64,000 nt of DNA, taken from Psilocybe azurescens (Eukaryota > Basidiomycota > Agaricomycetes > Agaricales > Agrocybaceae). Each line of letters starts with the position of its first letter. Position 1 is the first letter of the stretch. Below, in pieces: positions 1-12,900 of the stretch. The stretch covers positions 83,688-147,687 of the forward strand of contig JAJIRX010000584.1 in NCBI GenBank assembly GCA_023853785.1, written 5' to 3'. Below the pieces are notes generated by a model. The model ran no database searches. It saw only the letters and a list, made by a program, of their open reading frames with translations, and was not told the DNA's origin. Position numbers and translations under genes: made by a program.

Positions 1-2818
1 CCGTTCTCCGCCAGCTCCCGCACAACCTCCTGCCGCTGCTTCTCCCTGTCCGCAGCCGACTTTGGGTTGGCCGCCGCTGCCGCTCCTGTTCCTGCCGCAT
101 GAGCATACCTCGCACCGCCAGACGAAGGCGAAGGCGACCTCGACAAATTCATCGGCGACGCCTGGTACGACGAGAACTTCACGGGCAGCATCCTCGTCGG
201 GCGCGGCTGCGCCGCAGGCTTGCTCTTCACCTCCACCTTCCTTCCACGCTCCTCCGCCTCCGCGCGGGCGCCTTCAAGAGCGCCGCGGGCGGCGGCGCCT
301 TCTTCGGTGGCTCCTCAACGACCACAGGCTTCGGCGGGAGCGAGTTGCTCAGATGCGACGGCGGGGCTGCATGCCCCAGGATCCCGAGCCGCTTCGGGGC
401 AGGGCTCTGCGCGACCGACTGCGGCGTGCCGCTGCTGCTCATGGGCGTCGCGCTCGACATCGACATCGACATCGGCATCGCGTGCCCGTTCGCACTGCTG
501 CTGCTCGCGTACCCCCGCCTCTTGTCCTCCCGCTCGCGCCGCTTCCGCTCCTCCAGCTCCTTGATCACCGCGCGCAGCTTGGTTCCCTCCCCGTCCAGCA
601 CGACCTTCCACTCCTCCACCTCTCCTGGCTTCATGGGCAGCCCCGCGACGACCCCGCCCTTCCTTCCATGCTCCCTCTCCACACACCGTCGTGCTTCTTC
701 GTGATTCTGATACTTGATGTACAAAATACCCAGCGCGCTTCCGTTTTCCTTGTCAATCTGCGGCTCGAAGGAGATGACGTTGCCGTACGCAGCGAAAGTG
801 CGTCGGAGGACTGGATTCGGCGTCAATGGCAAGATGCCTGTGATCAGTACAGAGGTAGGCGGTGGTGGACCCGTCGAGTTGCTGTCGTACTATAGTATAA
901 AATGAGAAAATAAAAGTGAAAAGCAAGACGTAGACACATGTCAGCCAGCCGCCAAATAGAATAGAAAATATGTTGAGAATAAACGACAGCGCGAATGCAC
1001 CCCATTCCATTCCATCCATTCAACAGGAGTCCTTCCGAGCCTCACAAAAAGCGCAGCAAACCGAAAAAGCAGAGGGGAAAAAAACACTTTACCTCATATC
1101 GAACTTCAATAAACTCGTATCGTGGCGGCTTCAGCACATTGGGCCTTCTTATACTTTTATCCAGCCTCGGATCGCGAACTACAATTTCCTCCTCCTTCAC
1201 CCCCGTCTCATCGCTCTCCACAGAACCCACCACCTCGCCCTCAAACCTACACAGCGTCTCCTTGCCCTTGCCCTTCCCCCCTAATACGCGGCTCCTGGTC
1301 CGGCTCCTGGTCCGCCGTATGCTTCCGCACATGCTCGATCAGCGCACGGTAGTACGACGCGCTCTTGTACGGCGGGTACACGGGCCCGCTGTGCGAGGAC
1401 GACGACGACGCGGTCGCAATGGCCGAGTCCACCGCCGGGTCATACAACATCTTATACGTCCGCAGGCCCTGCGGATACTCTGATCGCGGAGCCGGCCAGA
1501 CTGGAATAGGAGGTAGCGAGTACACCTGTTTCTTGGGAGATTCGGGTTCAGGGGGTCGGTACCGCTGAGGCTCGCGCGAGTGGGACGAGGATCTCCATGA
1601 CGGTGTTGCAGGTCGCGGTGGAAGGGATATAGGTCTCGGCGGTTCAACTGAGCGGCGTAGAGGCGGATACGGGAGAGAATGATGCGGAGGTGGTGGGATG
1701 ATAACAGGAGAAGGCGACCGCTCTGGTTCCTCAACGTGCACAGGCGGAGGTGGCGGAGGTGGCGGTGAAGGAGACTGCGGAGGCGGAGGTGAGGGATCGT
1801 ATTTAGGTGGAGATGGTGGTATTGGAAAATTAGAATGTGGTGGCGGAGGCGGAGAAGCTAGTGACGGGGGAAGAGGGGGTGGTGATGAGGCTGGAGGCAA
1901 TGGCGGAGGAGGCGATGGTGGTGGAGTTGATGATGGCGGCGGAGGTGGAGGAACCGGCTCTGAAGGAGGTGGCGGCGGTGGTTGGGGTTGCTCTTCAAAT
2001 TCAGATGAAGGAGGTGGTGGCGGTGGTGGTGGTGGTTGAGATGGAGGAGGCGGAGGCGGGGGTCATAATTTGGAGGTGGTGGTGGTGGTGGTGTATCTTG
2101 ACCAAACGCTGGCCGATCTCGAGCTGGGTGCTTCATTTGAATTGAGAAATGCACAGACGGGCGATCTTGCTTGAGTTCTCCCGGTCGAACGACTGGAGTA
2201 GTGGGCGAGGACGGGCGACTGTTTGGCTTGTACACCGTACTACTGCCCGAAGCAATACCATTTGCGGACCCATTCACTACAGATTCAGGCCAAGTATTCG
2301 ATTGGGAATTAGATGATTGCAAACTGCTATTACCCTAAGTAAAGAGAACAGAATGCAGAAAAAAAGAGAAAGCGAGCGCTAATTAAGAAATGCACAGCAG
2401 ATGAGTGAAAAATGCAAACATACCCGTCCAGATGGCCCTGACTCTTGCTTTTTACCCTTGAACGACACCGGATATCGGTCATTTCGCAACGCTTGAGAAC
2501 CGAGACCATTGAGACCGCCCGAGCTTGGATGGCCATTGTAGAGATGTTTTGGACCAGGAGGAGGTGGTCTTGAATGCATGTTGGCTTGAAGGCTACGTGG
2601 ACCTGTGGGCGGGGCTGCACCAATCCTACTTGAGGAATTTTGGGGTAGAGATGACTGGGGGCTCTTGAAACGGATACATGAGACTGAGAGTGAGGTGGTT
2701 GTGCGAAACCGTGGGCACTGCTGGGCAACGACGAGGACGACGAGGATGGCCCCGACGAAGATGCGCCAGGGGTACCCAACAAGGCTCTCGGTCCCTTTGG
2801 AGGAGCCTTGCCCGACAT
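1..2818 (-). CDS. SET1: SET1-like histone H3K4 methyltransferase, N-terminal part (runs off window)
   Basis: Probable catalytic subunit of the nuclear COMPASS complex, which methylates histone H3 lysine 4. Only the N-terminal half is present; the SET domain would lie beyond base 1. The ATG at 2818 opens a disordered Ser/Pro-rich region with long proline runs (2100-1700). A conserved block with YKMLYDPAVDSA follows near 1460-1420. An RRM-like domain (LTPNPVLRRTF, LGILYIKYQNHEEARRC) lies at about 835-620, and REKQRQEVVRELAENG sits at the window edge. Introns are read at 2335-2423 and 890-1092, both joining in phase. The frame breaks four times: in a 5-base run at 2657-2661, a 5-base run at 2058-2062, a 6-base run at 1276-1281, and in GC-rich sequence near 255-285. 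Each one-base correction restores an open, family-like protein, so sequencing error is more likely than decay. Family call is firm; the exact N-terminus is not. Confidence 0.8.
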
Positions 2819-3191
2819 TCGGCGCGCCTGAGCAAAGCAGTGGCGATTGAAAAAGGAGGAAAAAGCGTAAAAGAACAAGATGAGTGTACTTCCTCCTTTG
2901 GCGCGCGTGGCACATATCAGCCAAACAACTGCATCTTAACTCACAACCACCACCTCAACCACACTCATTTCAACCACCATCTTGCACGCCATTGCTCCAA
3001 CATCACATCTCATCTCTCTCAGATATAGCCAAAAATGTAAATCCATAGGGTAATAATACATCTATGAAACGCAGGATCCATCCCACATAAAAGGAGAAAT
3101 ATACAACAAGAAAATTGAACAGTGTTACAAATGATTCAGTACGCGGCATGTCGAGGTCGTAAGGGATGCATAATGGATGAAAACATAGCGT
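2819..3191. other. Intergenic, 373 bp
   Basis: Lies upstream of SET1 and downstream of the unknown 421-aa gene, both on the minus strand. It contains short CA-rich stretches (2940-3010). No convincing ORF, RNA or repeat is seen; it probably holds the SET1 promoter and the 3' UTR of the neighbour. Confidence 0.5.
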
Positions 3192-4457
3192 CTAGAGTGT
3201 GCGCAAAGCCTGAATAATGTTCTCATAATCCTGTTCCGTATACCGCTTCCCCTTCCTCTCCAGCATCCACTTGCTCACAACCTGCGCATCGCACTGCTGC
3301 CGATACAGCATCCGATTCGAAAGCACCCACGAGTAATCCATATACTCGTCCTCTTCCCCCTGCTGTCCACCCATGCTCGTATCCTTTTTCTTCAGAGCAG
3401 GCATCCGCATTTGCACAGGGATCTCAGACGACGGCTCCTTCAGCTCCTCCTCGTCCTCTTCGCTCGTAAAGTCAGAGTCCAAACTGACATTGGATATTTT
3501 ACGGAGCACGATCCTGTTTCCCAGCTGAATGACACCCTCCTCCAGATCATCCATATATTCCTCATCTTCCTCGTCCCAATCTGCATCTACGTCCCAGTCC
3601 GGATCCCGCGCTGCTGATCCATCATCGGCGTTATGCACAACCTCTTGAGAAACTTGCACGTCCGATACCGTGCTTTCCTGAGAAACAGCCGGCAGAGGCT
3701 TTGATAAATTTACTTCAGAGACCGGTGGAGTGGAGTGGGTAGCGGTCGATTGTACAGATGACAGTGACAGCAGCTCTACCACCGCGGGAGAGGCCACCTG
3801 ACTGAGAACAAACGGCTCGGCCTTGACCACGGGCACAGGCAGCGGCTTCACAGACCGTGGACGTGCCGTGAGAGTAGGACTCGTCGTGGGTGTGATGCTG
3901 CCGCTCCTCGAAGTTGAAGGTGAAGGTGAAGTTGAAATAGGCGTGACCGTGCTATCGCGTTCCTGCTGCTGCCGTTGCACTTGAGTAGGCAGACATGGAA
4001 GTGGGCGCACAGAGCGGCGCGCTCGGCTTCTTTCCCCAAAATGGCCCACGGGGGCAGTAAACGGTGTCGCGGGCACCGACTGGAACGGGCCTGCCCCAGC
4101 CTCAGCATCGGAAGGTGAGCTCCTTGCGCTGCCACCCGGTACAGTGGGGAGCCGGCGGACAGATCTCGCAGGCGCACTGCGGAGGGAGTGAAAATTGCTA
4201 TTACCGTTGCTGGAGCGCTGGACTGGGAGGCTGCTGTCGATGCGCAGAGTGAGGCCGCGACCTTGACCGCTTTTTGTGGGTTTGGACGTGTATCTTGGAG
4301 GAGGCGCGTGGTGATTGGCTAGGGTGACAGAACGGCTGAGTTTAGGGCGCGCGCCCGTTGGAGCGATGATGTTCAAATTTCGCGAGCTGGATTTTTTGGA
4401 AAGGTGTCGACTGCCGCTGCTACTGCTGCCTGCAGTTATTTGTACTGGTTCAACCAT
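3192..4457 (-). CDS. Hypothetical low-complexity protein, 421 aa
   Basis: A single uninterrupted reading frame from ATG at 4457 (MVEPVQITAG) to TAG at 3192. The frame stays open upstream to 4643, but those residues look like translated 5' UTR. The first 250 residues are rich in Ser, Arg, Pro and Thr and probably disordered. An acidic stretch follows (DWDVDADWDEEDEEYMDD). The C-terminal 55 residues look folded and are the likely conserved part (DYSWVLSNRMLYRQQ, then KWMLERKGKRYTEQDY). I do not recognise the family and assign no function. Unlike its neighbours it shows no frame break. Confidence 0.7.
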   Translation of the reverse strand: MVEPVQITAGSSSSGSRHLSKKSSSRNLNIIAPTGARPKLSRSVTLANHHAPPPRYTSKPTKSGQGRGLTLRIDSSLPVQRSSNGNSNFHSLRSAPARSVRRLPTVPGGSARSSPSDAEAGAGPFQSVPATPFTAPVGHFGERSRARRSVRPLPCLPTQVQRQQQERDSTVTPISTSPSPSTSRSGSITPTTSPTLTARPRSVKPLPVPVVKAEPFVLSQVASPAVVELLSLSSVQSTATHSTPPVSEVNLSKPLPAVSQESTVSDVQVSQEVVHNADDGSAARDPDWDVDADWDEEDEEYMDDLEEGVIQLGNRIVLRKISNVSLDSDFTSEEDEEELKEPSSEIPVQMRMPALKKKDTSMGGQQGEEDEYMDYSWVLSNRMLYRQQCDAQVVSKWMLERKGKRYTEQDYENIIQALRTL

Positions 4458-5736
4458 CGTTAGAAGGGTCGTAAAAAGGGAAAGGGGAGAGAAAGAAATG
4501 GGAAGGGCGGTAAAAGAGTACAAAGACAAGAGTTCTCCGTGTTTGTAGGCACCTGCAGCCAGCTGAAAGGTGTGGATTCGCTTCGGCGAGAAAAACGAAC
4601 CAACTTCAGCTAACCCACTCAGGGTCCATTCATGTTGTTCCAATTTTGGCGCTCCATATGTAATGGTTCATTAATCAGATCAGGACATTAACATAATGAC
4701 TTTACCATGCCAACAATGGCTCCATTGTATGTTCAACTCTCCGCCAAAGTTTGGCACAAGTTGACAGGAAAACATACGCAAAAGAGTTGTCGGACATAAA
4801 GAAACACTTGGAAGAAAAACAAGTCAATGCATTGAACATTCCAGTAGGAGCGGGCACTGACAAAATTACACAAAATTAAAATCGAAATGAAAAATCAAAT
4901 TAATACAAGCGCCTCGAGGCGTGCCTCGCCTTGAGCGTGTCCACAGCCAGTTGCCGCCGCGTGCAGCCAGTGCGCGCCCAAAGAACCTGTGAGAAATACC
5001 GTCGGTTCGTTCAAATGGCAAAAGTTCCCCATGGCCAGTTGATCAGCCCCACAACTAAAATCGCCCTCAAACACCTCTCATATCTCTATATTCACAGATC
5101 ATCGCACCTCCGAGGACCAACGAGTCTCGCATGTCGGACCGTCCAGCTCGAACTCGAGACTTGGTCACTCTATTTAGAAACCCTACAATGTGGCAAAACG
5201 TCTGAAATTACGGTTATTTAGGTTGCTTAACCGTGTCGAGTTACGAGCACCGATCACACTGAAGCACCAGCTCTCTCCCTATAACCAAACGAGAGCACAA
5301 TACATAACGTTGCCATAGAAATATATAACTCGATAGACTCGATGCGCTGACCGCTCGAAGAGGACTCGAACCATTACGGCCACTTACTCCACTTCGTCTT
5401 CTTATCACCCCACCTCCGGCTACAATTTTAGAAATGGCCGCCTAATCTTCGTTCTCACCGGGCTCGTTTCAGGTTTAATGGCAGCTATACAGTGACATGG
5501 ACACCGAGTTAGGGACCGTTAGGGATCCATTTCATTCTTGCTTAGTTAGGTATAATAGGCAAAAACGGCCAAGACACCTCATTCAGCAACGCACTTGACC
5601 AGATAACCTATAACCAGCTTCCAACATGATACCAGTATAATTTGTATTTTCCATCCTCCACCTCCGGCAGTGATCCGAGTCCGCCAAATAAATAATAAAC
5701 GACTCGAAGTAGGCCTCGTATCATACCCACCCCTTT
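4458..5736. other. Intergenic, about 1.3 kb
   Basis: AT-leaning sequence between two minus-strand genes. Short ORFs here have no family character. A minus-strand match to a tRNA B-box (GGTTCGAGTCC) at about 5368-5378 is not accompanied by a foldable tRNA. Confidence 0.5.
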
Positions 5737-8700
5737 CTACCCGAACAACTTGGATGCCCTAAACAAATCAAAAAGAGTAATATAAGCAGCCCATTCCTCA
5801 CCCAACTTTGAGATCGGAAACATACGCGAAGGTCCACAGGTTTTGCGGATTGTTATAGGTGTCTTTGGTGTAAGGGAAGCGCACTACACAGAGGAAAATG
5901 TTCAATAAACGAGGATAGCATTTTACGCGACGCAGGGTCGGTGGGGTCGACTTACACAATGGGAGCTCCGATACATAGGCTTCATTCACAACGCAAACCG
6001 CAAAGTCAGTTGTACGGTCTAGCATCGAAGATTCACTGTCATCGTTCTGAAACAACACTTACCGATTGGACGATTCTCGTCAAAGAAACTCCACGCTGGG
6101 TCGGCGTAACAAGTAAGAAAAATCAAAATCAGAATCAACATAGCGGCGCAGCGTACCCGTTCGCCAGTTATGACTATGAAGATGTCTAGGTTACTAAACG
6201 TTTGGGATGTGCTTTACGGGTACCACGTACCGGAAGTTAGAATTGACAAGCCTATGTAGGCGAGGAGAGGGGCACAAAGCCCGCCAGTCAGTCACACGAT
6301 ACTCCGAACGTTTCTCTTCAAAAACTCACAGGTCAGGCGGAGCCAAAGGATCCTACAATCAAGCAAGACAATCCCGTCAATCCCGATCCACCAAAACAAT
6401 ATGCACCCCTGACACAGAAATGAAAACACCACTCACATCTTTCAACCCGACCGACTTGATCTCCGTGTCTAAATCCGCCCACTCCAGGACCTGATTACCG
6501 GCCATGCCTTTGAATTCCACGTTCTCACCTGGCTTCCCTCCAAAGATCGCAATCTTGGTATGATGGCGCTCGTTCATCAGCGTACTGAACATGGCACATG
6601 TAGACGCGCAATTCCCATTGCTAACTATGAAAGAATAAGAAGAAATTTCTCTTTGAATTAAATGAACCAATGAAGCGAATTGAAACGAACCAATGGCGAC
6701 TTTACTATAAACGATATATCAGCACAGTTCAAATCCACACAGAACGGATAGTTCGACGAACTTGAGATCAAACGGCGGGGTCTTCGGAACAGGCTGGGTA
6801 AACGACTCCGTGCACGTATCCTTCAAACATATTCCTTGTAAATCCTTATCATACCATATCCCGCGGCACCACACTCACTTCGAACCTCTGAGACGTAGGG
6901 TCGCTTCTCCCATTAACAAAGAATGGTGCCGCCGGGTTATTATAATTGAAATTGTCAGGCATAAGCGTATCATTCAGGAATGCCCCTATCACAATCCAAG
7001 CCGAAAAAAAAACTTCGTCAGGAACGCTCGCTCAATAAAGCAGAAAAAGCAAAGACTGTACAATTGCTGGGACTGTAAAAGGTGCCTATGTCGTTATCCC
7101 CCAGCGCCACATGAGCAGCGACAATCTTCTGTGCGAGAGGATTGGCGCGCTGGGTTGACTGAAAGCCGCTGATTGACATGCGCATGCGTTAGGTAAAACC
7201 GAAGTTCGGGCTTTTGGGGACTTACGGATATCCGATTTGCGACCCTGCCAAAAACTGATGAAGGAATTGACCGAGGCACACGAAGCCACCTGTGATAGGA
7301 AAATATTCATGGGATGGTTCATTGGCTATAAGTGTTCGTTGAAAGTGACATACCACCGTTGTCTGTCAAGTCGATGATGACCTGTTTTACTCCAGCAGCT
7401 TTGAGAGCGTTGGTAGCAGCGATAGTGTCGACTTGGAACTGGTCAAAGTCGTTGGGAGAGAACGTCCCAACAAACATCTGGATATCATTGAAATTCGTGA
7501 AAAACTGTTCAATATGTGATCGGAAACCACTTACAACACCGGTTTTTCCGTCTGGTAAAATGAACGATTTAATAGCGTCATCGCTTCCGTTAAGTGGAGG
7601 CGCTGTAGGTTGGAATGGTCCAGGTAGTCCAATTGCACGACTCTGAAGCCCGTCGATGATCTCTGCTTTTGGTTGTTTACGAACAGATCTTGCGAAAGAG
7701 GACTGTGCACGAATGTCGACACCATTGGTCGCGTCATTGGCAGCACAGTTATTCTCCCAGCTATATAAGTACGATCAGTACAGAAATTTAATGACAGGAT
7801 AAAAAAGAGGCACACGTACAAGGAAGCTTTGTCGGTGAACGCAACGCCAATAAAATCGGCCAGGTACGGGATTTGCACAGTCTCGACTTTCGTAGAATTG
7901 ACGGTGATGAGCTTGAAGTTCAAGGAGGTACGGGTGACGTCGAGGGGCCCAGCGAGATCTCCAATGCGTTGAGAGAAAACTCCACCGGATATACGATAAC
8001 TAGTGAACACCGAATTTACACGTACACCGTGATCAAGGTAATTTCCAGACACAGTCCGCGCAATGAGATCGACGTAATCATATGGGTCTTGGCCTTCAAT
8101 CTGCACGATCTTCGCTCCAGCGAGGCGCTTCCAATCGAAGTTGATAGAGTCGAAGAAATCGGTATACTCTGTGCCTAGCTGGGAAATGAACTCAACCGAG
8201 TCGGGCGCAACGAACAGGTTTTGAACGCCATTCTCCTCGAGACTGACGACGGGAGCAGGCAAGATATTCTGGAATGCGTTGTAGCATGCCGGGAAATAGC
8301 CTAAATGATATAATACGTCACGGGCATTGCGGAGAAATCAGAAGGCTGACATACGCGTATGTCCGTCGTTCAGCTGCGTAGTGAAGTCATAGAGCGCCTT
8401 GTTGAAGTCATAATCTGTCTATAATTGTTCCATTGTCAGAATACTTTATTTTCGCACTCAGTTGAAGAGCACATACCTCGTATTTGGTAGCAGAGATCTT
8501 GGCCAGAGTAGCGCGAATGTTGTTTGTCGACTCCTGGAAGGGCGGAGGAGAGTTCAGGTAGAAGTCTTCGAAGGTGTAAAAATCGAAAACGCGAGCCATG
8601 TTGGTCAAAACATTCTGGCGAAGAGTCTCGTTGAAGGGGAAGGACTTGTAACATGCCAGCGCATCAGAGGGAGGGACGAACGTCAGTCCTGCAATTTTGG

Positions 8701-8797
8701 CACATGGGTCAGCAGCTGCAGGTGGAGCAGCTAAAGAGAGCAACGGGTAGGCTGCCACAAGTAGGGCTGCTAGTCGATGCAGCTTGGAAGACATCAT
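5737..8797 (-). CDS. Secreted S41-family (tail-specific) serine peptidase, 650 aa, 18 exons
   Basis: Fungal S41-like peptidase with a ClpP/crotonase-type fold, probably secreted. The ATG at 8797 starts a signal peptide (KLHRLAALLVAAYPLLSLA). The central domain carries VIIDLTDNGGG, and the putative nucleophile motif is IVSNGNCASTC; it ends FPYTKDTYNNPQNLW and a short tail. Exons on the minus strand: 8797-8477, 8418-8355, 8300-7820, 7760-7535, 7477-7354, 7289-7226, 7168-7062, 6985-6879, 6820-6762, 6704-6691, 6624-6437, 6352-6330, 6251-6231, 6173-6157, 6095-6063, 5979-5956, 5883-5826, 5758-5737. These sum to 1,953 nt, an exact multiple of three, with no frame break. Several 3' exons are only 14-33 nt. 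Another Met one codon in (8794) is also possible. Substrate is unknown. Confidence 0.85.
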
Positions 8798-10224
8798 GCT
8801 TCCTGGCAAAACACGCACAGAAGGACCTCACGAGAGCGAAGGTCTATCAGCATGTTCGCAGAAATCAGCCTTCCCTTTTATCCCTCGAAGAACGGCGGCC
8901 CACACTGGTAAAAATACTAGACGAGCCGTTTCGCGTTTCGTGGCAAGTTCAATAATAGCCAACCTGTGAGCCATGTGCACGACAGCGAGCGATTACATTT
9001 CTAGATATAACGGCCATGTTGCTGAGGTATACCTTCACCCACGAACGTCCTGATAACGGCGCAGCTTCGCGTCTTCCCCTCCTTTAAGACGATATATGAC
9101 AGAAGGAGCCACATGGAACGGTGAGGGCGTGGGTTATTGAACCGCGTCGGCTACTCAGTGGACTTTGCAAGTCTAAAATAGCAATTAGATCTCTTGATTG
9201 AGTCGACTGATACTTTAATCACCAATCATGATCATGAGTGTTCCAGTCAAAAACAAACGGCGGGAACGGCCCCTATGGACGTTCGACCGTGGGAACGCGG
9301 GCCGCCTTCAGGTTCTTTGTCCCTCTGGTCCATGATTAATTGTTGTCCAAATCGACGCAAAACTGCTAAACCGAGCGTGCTCTGCCAACCAGAATATTCA
9401 GCCAACCCTCCCACTATATGAGCACGACTTGAATAAGTATAATTACTTATATCACCACTCTGCCAACCAGAATCATCCAACCAACTGTCAATCCCACATT
9501 TCCAGTGAGCTTGGCTCGCACGAGTATTGTCGCTCGTATAACTACTAGTAATGCTGTCCTTGCTCGCACAGGGTTTTACACAGCTGCTTTAACATGATAT
9601 AATTTCTATCCACCAACGATTAGCTCTGAGTCCTGACCCCCGCCGTTCTTCAACTAAAAAGCGGATCTCTCCTCGATATCATTGGTATGGGTTTTTCCTG
9701 AAAGGCCCCAATTTTGTCAGCGATTGCTTCAAGGTACTTACTACTGTCTTCTGATTCTGATTCAATGTAGGCAGTGCCAGTACGCTGAATTCAACATTAC
9801 ATAGGACGGGCGCAAATGCGCCGCCGCAAAAGAAGGAAGTTCCATGGACATCGAAATCATCGCTGGAAGAGGGCTTAGAAATCCTCACATATTGCAACGG
9901 AGATCAACCTTTCGAGTTGACATTAAATCATGAGACCCGAAACACTGATGCAAAACAGTGTAAGAACGGCATTGTCGTGTGGAATGTCGGTTTCCTCTTG
10001 TGAGCTCTGATCCTAATATTTTGTTACTGCAAATTATTTTTACACGATATATAACTCAGTGATCGTATCTTCGTCCTTGAAGATTTTAATATGGTACAAA
10101 AACCGTCATATCGGGAAGGCCCATGTAGTTGGAGAGACGTTGATCGAAGCTCTCCACGAGAAAAAGCACAAAGGTTAGCCTAGCTTCATATGTACGCGCC
10201 AGTTTAACACAACCATCATAGAAT
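8798..10224. other. Intergenic, about 1.4 kb
   Basis: Holds the promoter of the S41 peptidase gene on its left side. Short partial repeats with TCTGCCAACCAGAAT occur near 9386 and 9460. No supported gene. Confidence 0.5.
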
Positions 10225-12900
10225 TTGAGATCGAATTTTTGCATCCTGGTAGTTCGACCCGACATAATTTCTTGCCAGCATTTCTTACACTTCAACTCAA
10301 GACCTCTTGCCTCCGGAGAATCAACTATAGCCCATACAATAGCCAAAATGGTTCACGAGCAGAATCGACTAGGCGCAGTTGTATTCCTCCATGACCAATT
10401 CCATGACGCAGGTTCGACGAGAATACCAAGCACCATCATTCATCAGCTCGCTGCGTACAATACCAGTTCTCATGCACGGATTACTGCAGAAATCAAGGCA
10501 GATCCGTCACTTCCATGGGCTGACCTGAAATGTCAGTTTCCTGTACTTGTGGTAAAGACTATGCAATTGAGAGATCTAAATGATAACCTCACGATAATAG
10601 ACCCCATTCTCATCGTAATTGACGATTTATTATATCGTTGGCGCCGAAGAGCAGCATCGGATTTTGACCACCATTGCTGAAGAGTCTGGCAACCTGTCCC
10701 CCAGTTTTCGCATCCTCCTAACGTGCCGAAACGACAACATCGTGGCACGTAAATTCCAGGACCTTATATAGACGGATCTGTGCGTGACATAGGATTCGAT
10801 GACATCGAGGACGATAACAGTGTTAGCGTCAGTCAACTTATGTTGCGACCGCTGGCCGATATCTTTTCGAGAAATGCCATTCTTTCGATAAATATCGGCT
10901 TGACGACTTACAGAGTCAACTGGAGAAACGTATACGAGGGGTTCATTTCTGGGCTTCAACAGTTTATCGCTTAGTACTGGCTTGTGAAAACAACGATACC
11001 GCCTCCCTCTTTCTCACCGTTCTGCTGTCGAATTCACTTCCTCTTTACAGCAACGACGCCACGGATCAACTCTACCACGCTCTTTTCGAGGTCTTCTTCC
11101 CTACATAAATTGATCCACAGCACATGTTTAACGTTATGATACTATCACGACAAGTCCTAACATTGCCGTATACATCAAGTGGCTTGTTTCCCACCGACGT
11201 GCGTGAACGAGGCAATCACCCTCAAAATGGCTCAAAGGCTCGGTTTGATCATTGAAATGGGACAGATGCGCAAGGGATGCCATATTTTGATGTTCACCCA
11301 AGCCTAGAAGACTTTCTAACAAATCCATATTGGTGTCGTGAGACAAGATTTTACGCCAACTGGCGTATGTCTCTCAATCAATCCATTGTGCAGATCTGCC
11401 TCCGTATCATGAGCCAGTCTCTTCATACAACATATGCGGTATTGAGGATGCTCAACTATGAACGTCGAGATTAACGACATTGACTACCGCGTGGAACGAT
11501 GCATATCAAAATCATTACATTTACAGCATGGCTGCTGCTATTGGACGTCGTATTTCGGTGAAGAAGTCTTCGCTATTGAGGAGACTTTTTGGAGGAGCTT
11601 CAGAATTTTGTGTCGATTCACATTCTTCATTGGATAGAAGTCATAGGCCTCTTGGGTCACATCGACGACATTGATGATCTAGCCTGGCACTCATGCCATT
11701 CAAATCTTCGTTGATCCGGCATTTTTGGGCAGATCCAATTCAAACTTCGACATAGAACAAAGGTGGCATGGAGAACGTCTATCTTTTCGAGACGTTGACA
11801 ATGCTGCTGTAGTAACGACCTTTTCGCCTGACGGAACCCATTTAACGACCGCAACAATTAGAGGCCGAAGATGGAGCGAAATTCTTGTTGTCGTTCATAA
11901 TGTTAGAATTGATGCATGCGCTGGTTCATTCGTTGCCAACGACGCCTTGACGGAGGACCTATTCATTACTTACTCAAACAACGGCACAACGATCTTAATT
12001 ATCAGCGCCTCACCGTCGCCACGCTCGGACCACAATACGGCGAAAGTCAATTGTTCCGTACATGATTTTTGTCACCGGACATCTTCGACTTTCGAAGACA
12101 ATGACAGTAAGTCAGTACTACCCTCGACTGACACGCTTGGGGATTGCATTATCGCCAAATGAGCATAAACTTGCAATATGCAATGAAATCGGAATACAGT
12201 TACTGGATGTTGAAACTGGTGAAATCGTTGATGTTATCTCTAAACATTCTTATGAGCTGCCCAGCTGGGATACGAACCGATGTCTCGTCACCTGGTCTCC
12301 GGATGCTGCTTTCTTAGCAATCGCGTCGCCGGGCGAAGGCACAGTCCGTCTTCGGTATTTCTATGGTCAAAGGGGCTGGACTGCTGATATCGACTCCAAA
12401 ACATCGCGCGGTTCCAGCGCATTGAACTTCTCGCCAGATTCGTCGCGAATTTAGCTTTCACTTCCTCAATTACTAGTGTTACAGGAAATCCCATCTTCAA
12501 GATACAGGTCTGGGACACGCAAACTGGAAAGCAGATTGCAGAGGAAAGATGGTTTGATGGGCCAGTCTTTGAACATTTTGAATATGGTGGGCGACAGTTA
12601 TCTATCTGCCCCGATGGACAAAAACTATCGTTTTGTCAACATTTTTCGGGTGTCCGACCGATGATGAGTATGGCTTTTGTCATACAACCGTCGTATACCT
12701 AGTCTCGGACACCTCGCCAGTCTATATGACAGACCCTCCATTATTCTTCGATTTTAAATATGTACCCACCATATTTCCCTCTTTCTCTGCGGAAATTTCA
12801 AACCCTGACTATGCATCCAAAGTTGATGCCAATGGATGGATTCTCACCTCGGACGACGGATGGCAAGCGGATACTCCTCACCCCTTATCCTGAATTTGAC
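10225..12900 (+). pseudogene. Decayed NACHT-WD40 (NLR-like) gene
   Basis: Fragments in all three forward frames line up in the order of mushroom NACHT-WD40 STAND proteins. A P-loop remnant (LASGESTIAHTIAKMV, near 10307-10354) carries Glu where the Walker A Lys should be. A Walker B-like PILIVIDDL lies near 10604-10627 and TCRNDNIVAR near 10722-10751. The conserved HPSLEDFLTNPYWCRETRFY is at about 11293-11352. WD-like pieces with FSPDGTHLTTAT (about 11821), WSPDAAFLAIASP (about 12296) and a VDANGWILTSDDG-like tail (about 12823) follow. Stops and frame changes occur throughout and are not confined to homopolymers, so this is genuine decay. Intact relatives act in fungal non-self recognition or cell-death signalling, but that role cannot be claimed here. 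Confidence 0.75.

Noticed and set aside
1698..2145. Plus-strand poly-Gly/Val ORFs
   Set aside because: Antisense shadows of the proline-rich region of SET1.
2330..2924. SET1 frame changes interpreted as tiny 14-15-nt introns
   Set aside because: Implied introns are far below the 48-nt minimum seen in the window; one missing C in a 5-C run explains the break more simply.
5330..5400. tRNA-like B-box GGTTCGAGTCC on the minus strand with tRNA-like text beside it
   Set aside because: T-stem and acceptor stem do not pair and no anticodon arm fits upstream; likely chance or a very degenerate tRNA-derived relic.
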